Source: Rhodococcus maanshanensis NBRC 100610 (GTDB lineage Bacteria; Actinomycetota; Actinomycetes; Mycobacteriales; Mycobacteriaceae). Taken from it: 64,000 nt of DNA. Both the position numbers and the translations under genes were made by a program. Below are positions 9,473 to 17,356 of the stretch, in pieces; positions within the stretch are counted from its first letter, which is position 1, and each line of letters starts with the position of its first letter. Below the pieces are notes generated by a model, which had not been told where the DNA came from, ran no database searches, and saw only the letters and a list, made by a program, of their open reading frames with translations. The DNA lies in NCBI RefSeq assembly GCF_001894865.1, contig NZ_BCXA01000034.1, positions 18,437-82,436 of the forward strand. Reading direction: 5' to 3'.

Positions 9473-10094
9473 CGGTTCCCCCTCCCCCGGCGGTCATCTC
9501 GGCGGCGAGCGCGGCGGCCCCGGTGTTCCATCCCCGATCCGCCTCCACCCCGACGGCACCCGCGAGCTGCGGCGCCACGTTCGCGAACGCCTGCGGCGCA
9601 ACCTGTTCGATCACCTCGTTGTTGGTCTGGATCGTCTGAGCCGCCTCCGCGAAGGACTCCGCGCTGTAGTCCGGGTGGAGGACGTGGTTGACGGCGTTGT
9701 CCGCGAGGGTGTCCTCCCAGCTGCGCTCCGCGATCTCCTCGCCGCTGAGGTGCGGGTTGCCCGCGATGTGGGTCCACATGGTCTTGAAGGTGTCCGAGAC
9801 CTTCTGCTCCATCTCGTGATACATGCCCGCGTCCAGCTCGAGGACCCGGGCGATCTCGTTGGCCGACTGCACCAGGCTCCGGACGCCCCAGGACCAGCGC
9901 TCGGCGAACTCCTCGAGCCCCGACTGCACCTCTTGCTTGCCCGCCTCCATCGGCGAGAGCGCCAGCAGCGAGAAACCGCGCCCGACCGCGGCCGTCTCGC
10001 CGATCCCGAGTCCCTCCAGCGATCCGGTGATCGCGGTGATGCCCTGCGCGGCCTGCACCAGCACCTGCGGGTCGACCCCGAGTTCGTCGCTCAC
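9456..10094 (-). CDS. T7SS-associated helical protein upstream of RHS toxin
   Basis: The 212-residue protein is largely alpha-helical, has no signal peptide, and begins with an ESAT-6/WXG-like helical hairpin region (DPQVLVQAAQGITAI, then W-S-W-G near residue 68). It ends in an Ala/Gly-rich tail. Such proteins commonly precede LXG/RHS toxins in ESX-bearing actinobacteria and are thought to act as secretion partners or chaperones (family knowledge; the role here is inferred). The GTG start at 10094 overlaps the SseB-like gene stop (GTGA), and the gene end overlaps the toxin start by 17 bases, so the three genes are translationally linked. Confidence 0.65.
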   Translation of the reverse strand: MSDELGVDPQVLVQAAQGITAITGSLEGLGIGETAAVGRGFSLLALSPMEAGKQEVQSGLEEFAERWSWGVRSLVQSANEIARVLELDAGMYHEMEQKVSDTFKTMWTHIAGNPHLSGEEIAERSWEDTLADNAVNHVLHPDYSAESFAEAAQTIQTNNEVIEQVAPQAFANVAPQLAGAVGVEADRGWNTGAAALAAEMTAGGGGTGELAQ

Positions 10095-10462
10095 GACCGG
10101 ACCTCGGCGGGCGGGAACGCCATGGGCGACCGGCCCGCGATGTCGACGACCACGCCGGTCGGGTTCGGCAGGCCTGGCACGAGTTCGTCGACGATCCGGC
10201 CGCCGAGCAGGGTGCGGAATGCCCGGCCCTCCTGGCCCCCGCGGGCGGCGAGGTACCGGGCGTACTCGACCTCGCCGGTGAAGGCGCAGATCCAGTCCAG
10301 CCCGCCGACGGCGCTGGTGAGCAGCCTGTCGTCGTCCGTCACCGGGATCAGCAGCACCGACGAGCGCATCGCGTCGGTCAGCGCCCTCGGTTCGCCGAAC
10401 CCCTGATAGAACGCGTCGATCTCAGCCAGCAGCGCACTGCAGCCGCCGTCCACCGCCCCCAT
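10091..10462 (-). CDS. SseB-like N-terminal domain protein, first gene of the toxin operon
   Basis: This 123-residue protein resembles the SseB N-terminal domain: a basic/aromatic opening, then SSVLLIPVTDDD, GLDWICAFT and a VEYARYLA helix, followed by a GVVVDIAG strand. SseB-like domains recur beside type VII secretion and polymorphic toxin genes, where they may be accessory factors. The ATG at 10462 has a GGGGGGA ribosome site. The gene opens the minus-strand operon SseB-like, helical protein, RHS toxin, immunity protein. About 110 bases separate it from the PucR-type regulator gene end upstream, enough for its own promoter, though I see no convincing -35/-10 pair. Confidence 0.65.
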   Translation of the reverse strand: MGAVDGGCSALLAEIDAFYQGFGEPRALTDAMRSSVLLIPVTDDDRLLTSAVGGLDWICAFTGEVEYARYLAARGGQEGRAFRTLLGGRIVDELVPGLPNPTGVVVDIAGRSPMAFPPAEVRS

Positions 10463-10572
10463 GTAATCCCCCCGGATTGACTACTGACCCCCCGGACGCC
10501 GCGCAGCCGGGCGGACCGGCTGCGGCGTCACTCGGCTCAGAATAGCCGTCCCGGCGCGGTGGTCGCGCGCTC

Positions 10573-11766
10573 TCACTCCCGCCCGGCGCCGAGCAGCCGG
10601 TGGGCGCACAGCCCCACGTACAGCTCGGCGGCGTGCACCGGGTCGGAGAAGTCCCGGCCCGTCAGCTCCTGGATCCGGCGCAGTCGGTACAGCACGGTGT
10701 TGCGGTGATAGTGCAGCTGCGCGGCCGCGGCCGTCGTCGATCCGCGGGCGGAGAACCAGGCCTCGAGGGTCGTCAGGAGGCTGCGCTGCTCGTCGGCGGG
10801 CAGGGCCAGCACCGGCCCGAGGACCTGACGGGCGGCGAGGTGACCGGCGTCCGGCTGCCGGATCACCAGCAGCGGCACCGGAACCGAGTCGTAGCGCGTC
10901 GGGTCGCCCGACCCGTCGGGCGCGCAGCGGCGGGCCTGCCTGGCCTGCTCCACGGCCGCGCCGATGCCGCCCGGTCGACCGAAGCCGCGGCTCACCCCGA
11001 CGGATCCGCCGCCGATCTCGCCGAGCGTGCCGAGGGCCGCGTCGAGTGCCGCCTCGGCCGGTGCCCACAGCAGGCCGATGCGGCCGTCGACCTCGGTGTC
11101 CCACACCGAGTCGATGCCGACCGTGCTCAGCCTGGACCGCAGCGCGTCGGCCGACAGGCAGGACGACGAGTCCCGCACGGACACAACCAGAAAGGCTCCC
11201 CGCTCGGGAATCCGGAACGCCCGCACCGCGTCCGCGACGCCGGCCGGGTTGAGGGCGTGGTTCGCGAACAGCGTCCGGATCAGCCGCCTGCTCGACTCCG
11301 CGTCCTCCCTGGCACGCCTGTCGGCCGCCTCCCGGTAGGCGTCGGCCGCGGCGTCCGAATACACATCCACTAGCGCCCAGACCTGCGCGGCCATGTCCAG
11401 CAGCCACTGGCTGGCGCGCCCGTCCGAGCGCGCCGTCAGCTCCTCCCAGATCAACCGTCCGCCGAGCCGGAAAGCGTGCAGCAGCGCGGCCAGCGACACG
11501 CCCTGCTCCGCCTTCATCCGCCCGGCCGCGCGGGCCGACTCCAGTCGGACCGGCGCGGTGCCGTCGAGGTTCGCGAGCATCGAGGACAGGTTGTCCCAGC
11601 AGGCGAACCGCAGCTGCTCAGGCGTCAGCAGCGAGGCATCGGCGTAGTCCTGCTCGGCAGCCACGATGCGCGCGACCAGCTCGTCGGCGAGATCATCCAC
11701 CGACGCGCGCATATCGTGCAGCAGCTCGGTGGGCGTGGGCGGAGCGATTTCCGGACTGACGGACAT
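10573..11766 (-). CDS. PucR/CdaR-type transcriptional regulator
   Basis: The 397-residue cytosolic regulator has a helical N-terminal region, a central GGDEF-like/PucR sensor portion and a C-terminal PucR helix-turn-helix. The last is seen in [32 protein letters not shown] near residues 340-372 (quoted in parts: [21 protein letters not shown]). The family binds DNA near divergent catabolic genes and usually activates them in response to a metabolite. Here it is divergent from the aldehyde dehydrogenase/GMC oxidoreductase pair, with a perfect palindrome at 11809-11826 between them, so it probably controls that pathway and itself. The ATG at 11766 gives the family-typical length; a longer upstream frame lacks a ribosome site. 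Confidence 0.88.
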   Translation of the reverse strand: MSVSPEIAPPTPTELLHDMRASVDDLADELVARIVAAEQDYADASLLTPEQLRFACWDNLSSMLANLDGTAPVRLESARAAGRMKAEQGVSLAALLHAFRLGGRLIWEELTARSDGRASQWLLDMAAQVWALVDVYSDAAADAYREAADRRAREDAESSRRLIRTLFANHALNPAGVADAVRAFRIPERGAFLVVSVRDSSSCLSADALRSRLSTVGIDSVWDTEVDGRIGLLWAPAEAALDAALGTLGEIGGGSVGVSRGFGRPGGIGAAVEQARQARRCAPDGSGDPTRYDSVPVPLLVIRQPDAGHLAARQVLGPVLALPADEQRSLLTTLEAWFSARGSTTAAAAQLHYHRNTVLYRLRRIQELTGRDFSDPVHAAELYVGLCAHRLLGAGRE

Positions 11767-11808
11767 CGCCCCAGGGTAGCCGCCCCGGAGTGACCCACGC
11801 CATAGCAA

Positions 11809-11826
11809 TTTGTGCGGTCGCACAAA
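11809..11826. promoter_or_regulatory. Palindromic operator between PucR regulator and ALDH/GMC genes
   Basis: TTTGTGCG and CGCACAAA form perfect 8-bp arms around a two-base spacer. The site lies 43 bases before the regulator start and 120 bases before the aldehyde dehydrogenase start, in the only intergenic space the two units share. It is the best candidate binding site for the PucR-type protein (inference). Confidence 0.6.
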
Positions 11827-11946
11827 CGGGCCGTCGACTTCGGCGCCCGTCCGCCTATGGCGCCCGGCCCCCGATGCGACGAGGATCACAGTAGAAGATC
11901 CGACGAGTCCGGCCCCCGCCTGCCTCGAATCGAACGGAGTTGTCCA

Positions 11947-13665
11947 GTGTCCGATCACGACCCCGCCAGCACCCACCCGGCCATCGATCAGGCCCTGGCC
12001 GACCTCGTCGAGGGCGAGAAGGCCTGGGCAGGCCTGTCCCTGGGCCACCGGCGGCAACTGCTCGACCGGGTCCGCGACCTGACGGTGCAGCACGCGGCCG
12101 AATGGGTGGCAGCGGCGGTGCAGATCAAGGGGCTCGACCCCGACTCCCCCCTGGTCGGCGAGGAGTGGATATCCGGTCCGTACTCCGTGGCCACCGCCGC
12201 GACGACGCTGTCCGCCAGCCTCGAAAAGCTCGAGTCCGGCACCAGCCCGCTGGCCGACGCCGCCTTCGGCACCGCCCCCGGCGGCCGCACCACCGTGCGG
12301 GCGCTGCCGATGAGCGTCTTCGACAGGCTGCTGCTGAGCGGGTTCAGCGCCGACGTCTGGCTGCAGCCGGGCGTCGATCGTGCGACGGCACAGCGCGAGG
12401 CGGGCCTCGCCCAGCTCGATCCAACCCGGACGCAGGGCGTCGGGGTGGTGCTGGGCGCGGGCAACATCACCTCGATCGCCCCACTCGACACCCTGTACGA
12501 GCTATTCGCGCACAACCGCGTCGTCGCGCTCAAGCTCAACCCGATCATGGATCGGATGCTGCCGGTCTTCGAGAAGGTGCTCGAGCCGTTCATCGCGATC
12601 GGCGCGGTCCGGATACTGACCGGCGGCGCCGACGTCGGCACCTACCTGACCCGGCATCGGCTGGTCGACCACGTGCACATGACCGGCAGCGCGCTCACCC
12701 ACGACGCGATCGTCTTCGGCACCGGCGAGGAGGGCGCGCGCCGCAAGGCGGCGGGCGAACCCGTCCTGGACAAGGGCATGACCAGCGAGCTGGGCGGGGT
12801 GTCGCCGACCATCGTGCTGCCCGGCGCCTGGAGCCGCGCCGACATCGAGTTCCAGGCCGAGCACATCGCGACGCAGCGCCTGCACAACGGCGGCTACAAC
12901 TGCATCGCGTCGCAGGTGGTCGTGCTGTCCTCGCGGTGGCCGCAACGCGACGAGTTCGTCGCCGCACTGCGCGCCGCCGTCGACCGCGCCCCCGCCCGCC
13001 CGGCCTACTACCCGGGCAGCGACGACCGGGTCGCCTCGGCCACGCAGTCCTACCCGAAGGCCGAGCGGCTGGGCGAGCGCGGCGGCCGGGTGCTGGTGTC
13101 GGGCCTGCAGCCCGACGAGTTCGCCCCGCTGCTGCAGACCGAGTACTTCGGGCCGGTGCTGGGAGTGATCGAGCTGCCGCACGAGGGCGAGCAGTTCGCG
13201 ACCCGCGCGGCGGAGGTGGTCAACGAGCAGTTCGTCGGGACGCTCGGGGTCAACATCATCGCCGAGCCCGGCACCATCGACTCGATGGGGACGCGGTTCG
13301 ACGCGCTGCTCGAGTCGTTGCGGTACGGGACGATCGCGGTGAACGCGTGGACCGGGGTCGGGTACCTCACCCCCGCGGCGACCTGGGGCGCGTTCCCCGG
13401 CCACACCCTCAGCGACGTGCAGAGCGGCATCGGGGTGGTCCACAACGCGCTGCTGATCGACCGGCCTGAGCGCACCGTGGTGCGCGGGCCCTTCCGGCCG
13501 TCCCCACGGTCGCTACTGCACCGCGAATGGTCGATCTCGCCGAAGCCGCCGTGGTTCGTCACCAATCGGACCGCGGCAGGCACCGGACGGCGGCTGACCG
13601 AGTTCGCGGGCAAGCCGTCGTGGACGCGCCTGCCGGCGATCTTCGCCTCGGCGCTGCGCGGCTGA
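11947..13665 (+). CDS. Aldehyde dehydrogenase family protein
   Basis: The 572-residue enzyme should oxidise an aldehyde to the acid with NAD(P)+ in the cytoplasm. It has the nucleotide-binding [14 protein letters not shown] and PLDTLYELF region, the general-base glutamate in [11 protein letters not shown] near residue 283, and the nucleophilic cysteine in [11 protein letters not shown] near residue 318. It is longer than standard ~500-residue ALDHs through extra N- and C-terminal segments. The GTG at 11947 is chosen because GGAG lies eight bases upstream and helix-rich ALDH sequence follows. It is 67 bases from the GMC oxidoreductase gene, so the pair probably converts an alcohol to an acid in sequence under PucR control (inference). 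Confidence 0.88.
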   Translation: MSDHDPASTHPAIDQALADLVEGEKAWAGLSLGHRRQLLDRVRDLTVQHAAEWVAAAVQIKGLDPDSPLVGEEWISGPYSVATAATTLSASLEKLESGTSPLADAAFGTAPGGRTTVRALPMSVFDRLLLSGFSADVWLQPGVDRATAQREAGLAQLDPTRTQGVGVVLGAGNITSIAPLDTLYELFAHNRVVALKLNPIMDRMLPVFEKVLEPFIAIGAVRILTGGADVGTYLTRHRLVDHVHMTGSALTHDAIVFGTGEEGARRKAAGEPVLDKGMTSELGGVSPTIVLPGAWSRADIEFQAEHIATQRLHNGGYNCIASQVVVLSSRWPQRDEFVAALRAAVDRAPARPAYYPGSDDRVASATQSYPKAERLGERGGRVLVSGLQPDEFAPLLQTEYFGPVLGVIELPHEGEQFATRAAEVVNEQFVGTLGVNIIAEPGTIDSMGTRFDALLESLRYGTIAVNAWTGVGYLTPAATWGAFPGHTLSDVQSGIGVVHNALLIDRPERTVVRGPFRPSPRSLLHREWSISPKPPWFVTNRTAAGTGRRLTEFAGKPSWTRLPAIFASALRG

Positions 13666-13732
13666 GACCGGCGGTTCCTCACCGTGACGAGAACCGCTTC
13701 CCCCCAACACCTTTCGATGTGGAGATGAACGC

Positions 13733-15328
13733 ATGATCCAGGAAACGACGGTCGCCGACTATGTCATCGTCGGCGCGGGGTCGTCCGGCGCCGCGCTGGC
13801 CGGTCGGCTCAGCAACGACCCCCGCACCGAGGTCGCCCTGATCGAGGCCGGGCCGCCGGACAAGGACAAGTTCGTCCACATTCCGGCGGCCTTCTCCAAG
13901 CTGTTCCGCAGCGAGGTGGACTGGGACTACCTGACCGAGCCGCAGCCCGGGCTCGGCGGCCGCAGCATCTACTGGCCGCGGGGGAAGACGCTCGGCGGTT
14001 CGTCGTCGATGAACGCCATGATGTGGGTGCGCGGCTTCGCCGCCGACTACGACGAATGGGCCGCACTGGCCGACGACTCCTGGTCCTTCGGCAAGGTGGT
14101 GGAGTACTTCCGCCGGATCGAGAACGTGGAGGGCGGCGCGGCCACCGACGACGCCGGCACCACCGGCCCGCTGACGGTGAGCCGACAGCGCTCGCCCCGA
14201 GCGCTGACCGGCGCCTACCTGGAGGCGGCACGCGAGACGGGATTCCCGGTCGAGCGCGCGAACACCGCCCAGCCCGAGGGCTTCTCGCAGACGATGGTCA
14301 CCCAGAAGCGCGGCGCCCGATGGAGCACGGCCGACGCCTACCTCGCGCCTGCGCGCAAGCGCACCAACCTGACGGTGCTCACCGAGGCCACCGCGACCCG
14401 GGTGCTGTTCGAGGGATCCGCCGCCGTCGGGGTCGAGTACATGCAGGGCGGCGTGCGCCGCACGGTCCGCGCCCGCAAGGAGGTGGTGCTCGCAGGCGGC
14501 GCGATCAACACCCCGCAGCTGCTGATGCTGTCCGGCATCGGCGACGAGGAGCAGCTACGTAGGCACGGCATCGCCGTGCGGCACCACCTGCCGGAGGTGG
14601 GCCGCAACCTGTCCGATCACCTGGTGTCGATGCTCGGCTACCGCGTCGGATCGGACACGCTCTTCGCCGCCGAGAAGCTCCCCGAGCTCGCCAACTACCT
14701 GGTCCGGCGCCGCGGGATGCTCACCTCGAATGTCGGCGAGGCGTACGGGTTCACCCGCAGCCGTGAGGAACTCGCGCTGCCCGACCTGGAGATGATCTTC
14801 GCGCCCGCCCCGTTCTTCGACGAGGGCCTCGTGCCCGGCACCGAACACGCCGCGATCCTCGGCACGATCCTGCTCAAGCCGGAGAGCCGCGGGGAGATCA
14901 CGCTGCGGTCGGCGGACTACGCGGACAAGCCGATCATCGATCCGCGCTACCTCAGCGACGACGGCGGCGTCGACCGCCGCGCGATGCTCGAGGGCCTGCG
15001 GGTGTGCGAGGCACTCGCCTCCGCCCCGTCGCTGAAGTCCCGTCTCGGCGAGATGATCCGGCCCGCCGTGACCGCCCCGACCCCCCTCGAGGACGTGCTG
15101 GCGACCGCGCTCGAGCGCAACTCGCACACCCTCTATCACCCCACCGGAACCTGCCGGATGGGCAAGGACGCGGCCAGCGTCGTCGATCCCGAGCTGCGGG
15201 TGCGCGGGGTGGACCGGCTGCGCGTGGCGGACGCGTCGATCATGCCGACCATCATCCGCGGCCACACCCACGCGCCGTGCGTCGTGATCGGGGAGAAGGC
15301 GGCCGACCTGCTCCTACGGTCGAACTGA
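13733..15328 (+). CDS. GMC family FAD-dependent alcohol oxidoreductase
   Basis: The 531-residue choline dehydrogenase-like flavoprotein opens with the Rossmann FAD motif VIVGAGSSGAALAGRL. GMC signature 1 follows (PRGKTLGGSSSMNAMMWVRG, about 75-95), then signature 2 (GAINTPQLLMLSGIG, about 256-270). The C-terminal active-site segments are YHPTGTCRMG and RGHTHAP. The second catalytic position is a His (HTH) where choline oxidase-type members have Asn; His-His pairs also exist in the family. It likely oxidises a primary alcohol whose aldehyde goes to the neighbouring dehydrogenase. A GGAG ribosome site precedes the ATG. The substrate is not readable; PEG-, long-chain and aromatic-alcohol enzymes all fall in this family. 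Confidence 0.9.
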   Translation: MIQETTVADYVIVGAGSSGAALAGRLSNDPRTEVALIEAGPPDKDKFVHIPAAFSKLFRSEVDWDYLTEPQPGLGGRSIYWPRGKTLGGSSSMNAMMWVRGFAADYDEWAALADDSWSFGKVVEYFRRIENVEGGAATDDAGTTGPLTVSRQRSPRALTGAYLEAARETGFPVERANTAQPEGFSQTMVTQKRGARWSTADAYLAPARKRTNLTVLTEATATRVLFEGSAAVGVEYMQGGVRRTVRARKEVVLAGGAINTPQLLMLSGIGDEEQLRRHGIAVRHHLPEVGRNLSDHLVSMLGYRVGSDTLFAAEKLPELANYLVRRRGMLTSNVGEAYGFTRSREELALPDLEMIFAPAPFFDEGLVPGTEHAAILGTILLKPESRGEITLRSADYADKPIIDPRYLSDDGGVDRRAMLEGLRVCEALASAPSLKSRLGEMIRPAVTAPTPLEDVLATALERNSHTLYHPTGTCRMGKDAASVVDPELRVRGVDRLRVADASIMPTIIRGHTHAPCVVIGEKAADLLLRSN

Positions 15329-15364
15329 GCGGGCAGGCCGGGCCGCGGGTGACGCGTCGCGCGC

Positions 15365-16513
15365 CTACAACGACTTCGCGATGATCCCCTTCATCACCTC
15401 GTTGGCACCGGCATAGATCTTCTGGACGCGGGCGTCCTCGTACATCCGCGCGATCAGGTACTCGCGCATGTAGCCGTAGCCGCCGTAGAGCTGGACGCAC
15501 CGGTCGATCACCGCGCACTGCTGCTCGGTGAGCCAGTACTTGACCATCGCCGCCTCGGACGGGTCCAGCTCGCCGCGCAGGTGCGACTGGATGCAGTGGT
15601 CGAGGAACACCTCGCAGGTGCGCGCGATGGTCTGGCACTCGGCCAGCTCGAAGGCGGTGTTCTGGAACTCGAAGAGGCTGTGCCCGAACGCCTGTCGCGA
15701 CTTCGTGTACGCGACGGTGTCCTGCACGGCCCGGTTCATCGCGCCCGACGCCTGCGCGCCGATGATCAGCCGCTCCTGCACCAGCTGCGCCATCAGCTGG
15801 CCGAAGCCCTGCCCCTCGGCGTCGCCGAGCAGGTTCGACACCGGCACCCGGACGTCGGTGAACGAGAGCTCCGAGGTGTCGGCGCCGTGCTGGCCCACCT
15901 TGTCCAGCACCCGTCCGACGGCGAACCCCGGGCAGTCGCGCAGGTCGACGATCAGCAGGGACACACCCTTGGCGCCCGCCTTCGGGTCGGTCTTGACGAC
16001 GAGCACGATCACGTCCGCCGAGGCGCCGTTGGTGATGAACGTCTTCGAGCCGTTGACGATGTAGTCGTCGCCGTCGCGGATGGCGGTGGTCTTGATGGCC
16101 TTGAGGTCCGAGCCGGCGCCGGGCTCGGTCATGCCGATGGCGGCGAGGATCTCGCCGGTCGCCATCCCCGGCAGCCACGTCTTCTTCTGCTCCTCGGTGC
16201 CGTACTCGGCGATGTAGTGCGGAACGATGCCGCTGTGCACGGAGATCCCGAACGCGAGGTCGCCGGCGTAGCCCTGGGCCTCGAAGACGGCGAGGTCGTG
16301 AGCGAAGGTGCCGCCACCGCCGCCGTATTCCTCCGGGATGGAGCAGCACAGCAGGCCCAGCTCGCCTGCCTTGAGCCACACCTCGCGGTCGATGCGGTGC
16401 TGGGCGTCCCACTTCTCGTTGTGCGCGACCACCTCCCGCTCGAAGAATCCGGCCGCGAGCTCGGACAGCGCACGGACCTCGTCGTCGTGCCAGCTGGGGA
16501 GGTACTTCTTCAC
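15365..16513 (-). CDS. Acyl-CoA dehydrogenase
   Basis: The product (382 residues from the GTG at 16513) has the full ACAD fold. MTEPGAGSD binds flavin/substrate near residue 128, then FITNGASAD follows. The RQAFGHSLFEFQ helix and the C-terminal YGGYGYMREYLIARMYEDAR and IYAGANEVMK segments complete it. The C-terminal motif has Ala where medium-chain enzymes carry the catalytic Glu. In isovaleryl/long-chain types the base sits instead in the QERLI helix, which is present here, so the enzyme is probably of that type. The GTG is preferred over an upstream ATG at 16600 because it gives the family length and follows GAAGG. It is divergent from a TetR gene that may control it. Confidence 0.9.
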   Translation of the reverse strand: MKKYLPSWHDDEVRALSELAAGFFEREVVAHNEKWDAQHRIDREVWLKAGELGLLCCSIPEEYGGGGGTFAHDLAVFEAQGYAGDLAFGISVHSGIVPHYIAEYGTEEQKKTWLPGMATGEILAAIGMTEPGAGSDLKAIKTTAIRDGDDYIVNGSKTFITNGASADVIVLVVKTDPKAGAKGVSLLIVDLRDCPGFAVGRVLDKVGQHGADTSELSFTDVRVPVSNLLGDAEGQGFGQLMAQLVQERLIIGAQASGAMNRAVQDTVAYTKSRQAFGHSLFEFQNTAFELAECQTIARTCEVFLDHCIQSHLRGELDPSEAAMVKYWLTEQQCAVIDRCVQLYGGYGYMREYLIARMYEDARVQKIYAGANEVMKGIIAKSL

Positions 16514-16727
16514 GACGTCGACCGCCTTCTGAGATGTCCGGACGCCGGCCGCGTCTGTCGGCCGGTCACTACTTGGTGCCCATGCTAACGATGTGCACAT
16601 GGACCGGCCGGGCAGCACCGCCGCTGCTGCCGCAACTCGTCGGCGGGCAGCATGCCGCCTGGCAGTTGATGCGCGAGAATGCTTACTTCCGTGGGCTTTG
16701 AGCAGGCCGAGCCCGGTGACGACCCCT

Positions 16728-16773
16728 TTGCCCGAGTACGCCCGCTTCCAGTAGCGTCTGGACATGTGTCTAG
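16728..16773 (+). promoter_or_regulatory. TetR promoter with overlapping operator
   Basis: TTGCCC (16728-16733) and TAGCGT (16752-16757) are spaced by 18 bases and end eight bases before the GTG start, so the transcript may be leaderless. An imperfect palindrome CTGGACATGTGTCTAG (16758-16773, one mismatch) covers the probable start of transcription and the start codon, which suits autorepression by the TetR protein (inference). Confidence 0.5.
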
Positions 16774-17347
16774 TGAAGCTAAGTTCGAATCCACTCGCCG
16801 ACGCCTGACCGAGCAGCAGGCCGAGACCGTCGACAAGCTGACCACAGCGGCCGTCGCGGTGCTCCGGGAGCAGGGATTCTCCGGCCTCACGGTGCGCATG
16901 GTGGCGACGGAGGCCGGCGTCGCGGCCGCCACCGCGTACACCTACTTCTCCTCGAAGAGCCACCTCGTCGCGGAGGTGTTCTGGCGGCGCCTGGCCGCGA
17001 TCCCGCGGGAGGTACCCACCGACCTCGATCCCGTCGCCCGGGTCTGCCAGGTCCTGCGCGACGTCGCGCTGCTCGTCTCCGACGAGCCCGCCCTGGCCGC
17101 GGCCGCCACCACCGCGATCCTGGGCGACGACCCCGACGTCGAACACCTGCGGTTGCGCATCGGCAAGGACATCCGCGGGCGCCTCGTCGCGGCCCTCGGC
17201 CCCGGGCACGATCCGGACGTGCTCGAGGCGCTCGAGATCGCGTGGTCCGGGGCGCTCGTCCGGGCCGGAATGGGCTACGAGTCCTACACCCAGATCGCCG
17301 ATCGACTCGAGACCACCGCCAAGCTGATCATGGCGGGTCAGCAATAG
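16766..17347 (+). CDS. TetR family transcriptional regulator
   Basis: The 193-residue protein has an N-terminal TetR DNA-binding domain: helix 1 around LTTAAVAVLREQGFSGLTV, then the helix-turn-helix MVATEAGVAAATAYTYFSSK ending near residue 66. A ligand-binding helical domain follows. It is divergent from the acyl-CoA dehydrogenase gene, which suggests control of fatty or branched acyl-CoA metabolism (inference). The GTG at 16766 is preferred over a longer frame from 16679 because it gives the family length, a probable promoter ends eight bases before it, and the upstream residues look non-conserved. An overlapping palindrome suggests autoregulation. The gene ends nine bases from the convergent CocE-type hydrolase gene. 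Confidence 0.88.
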   Translation: MSSEAKFESTRRRLTEQQAETVDKLTTAAVAVLREQGFSGLTVRMVATEAGVAAATAYTYFSSKSHLVAEVFWRRLAAIPREVPTDLDPVARVCQVLRDVALLVSDEPALAAAATTAILGDDPDVEHLRLRIGKDIRGRLVAALGPGHDPDVLEALEIAWSGALVRAGMGYESYTQIADRLETTAKLIMAGQQ

Positions 17348-17356
17348 CGTCGCCCG

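Noticed and set aside
6569..9691. A 1,040-codon open frame antisense to the RHS gene
   Set aside because: Its codons mirror the third-position GC bias of the RHS gene and the translation is Arg/Gly/Val-rich without domains. It is a by-product of high GC content.
16514..17344. Extension of the acyl-CoA dehydrogenase frame through the TetR gene
   Set aside because: It runs antisense to a well-supported TetR gene, and the dehydrogenase family length is already reached from the GTG at 16513.
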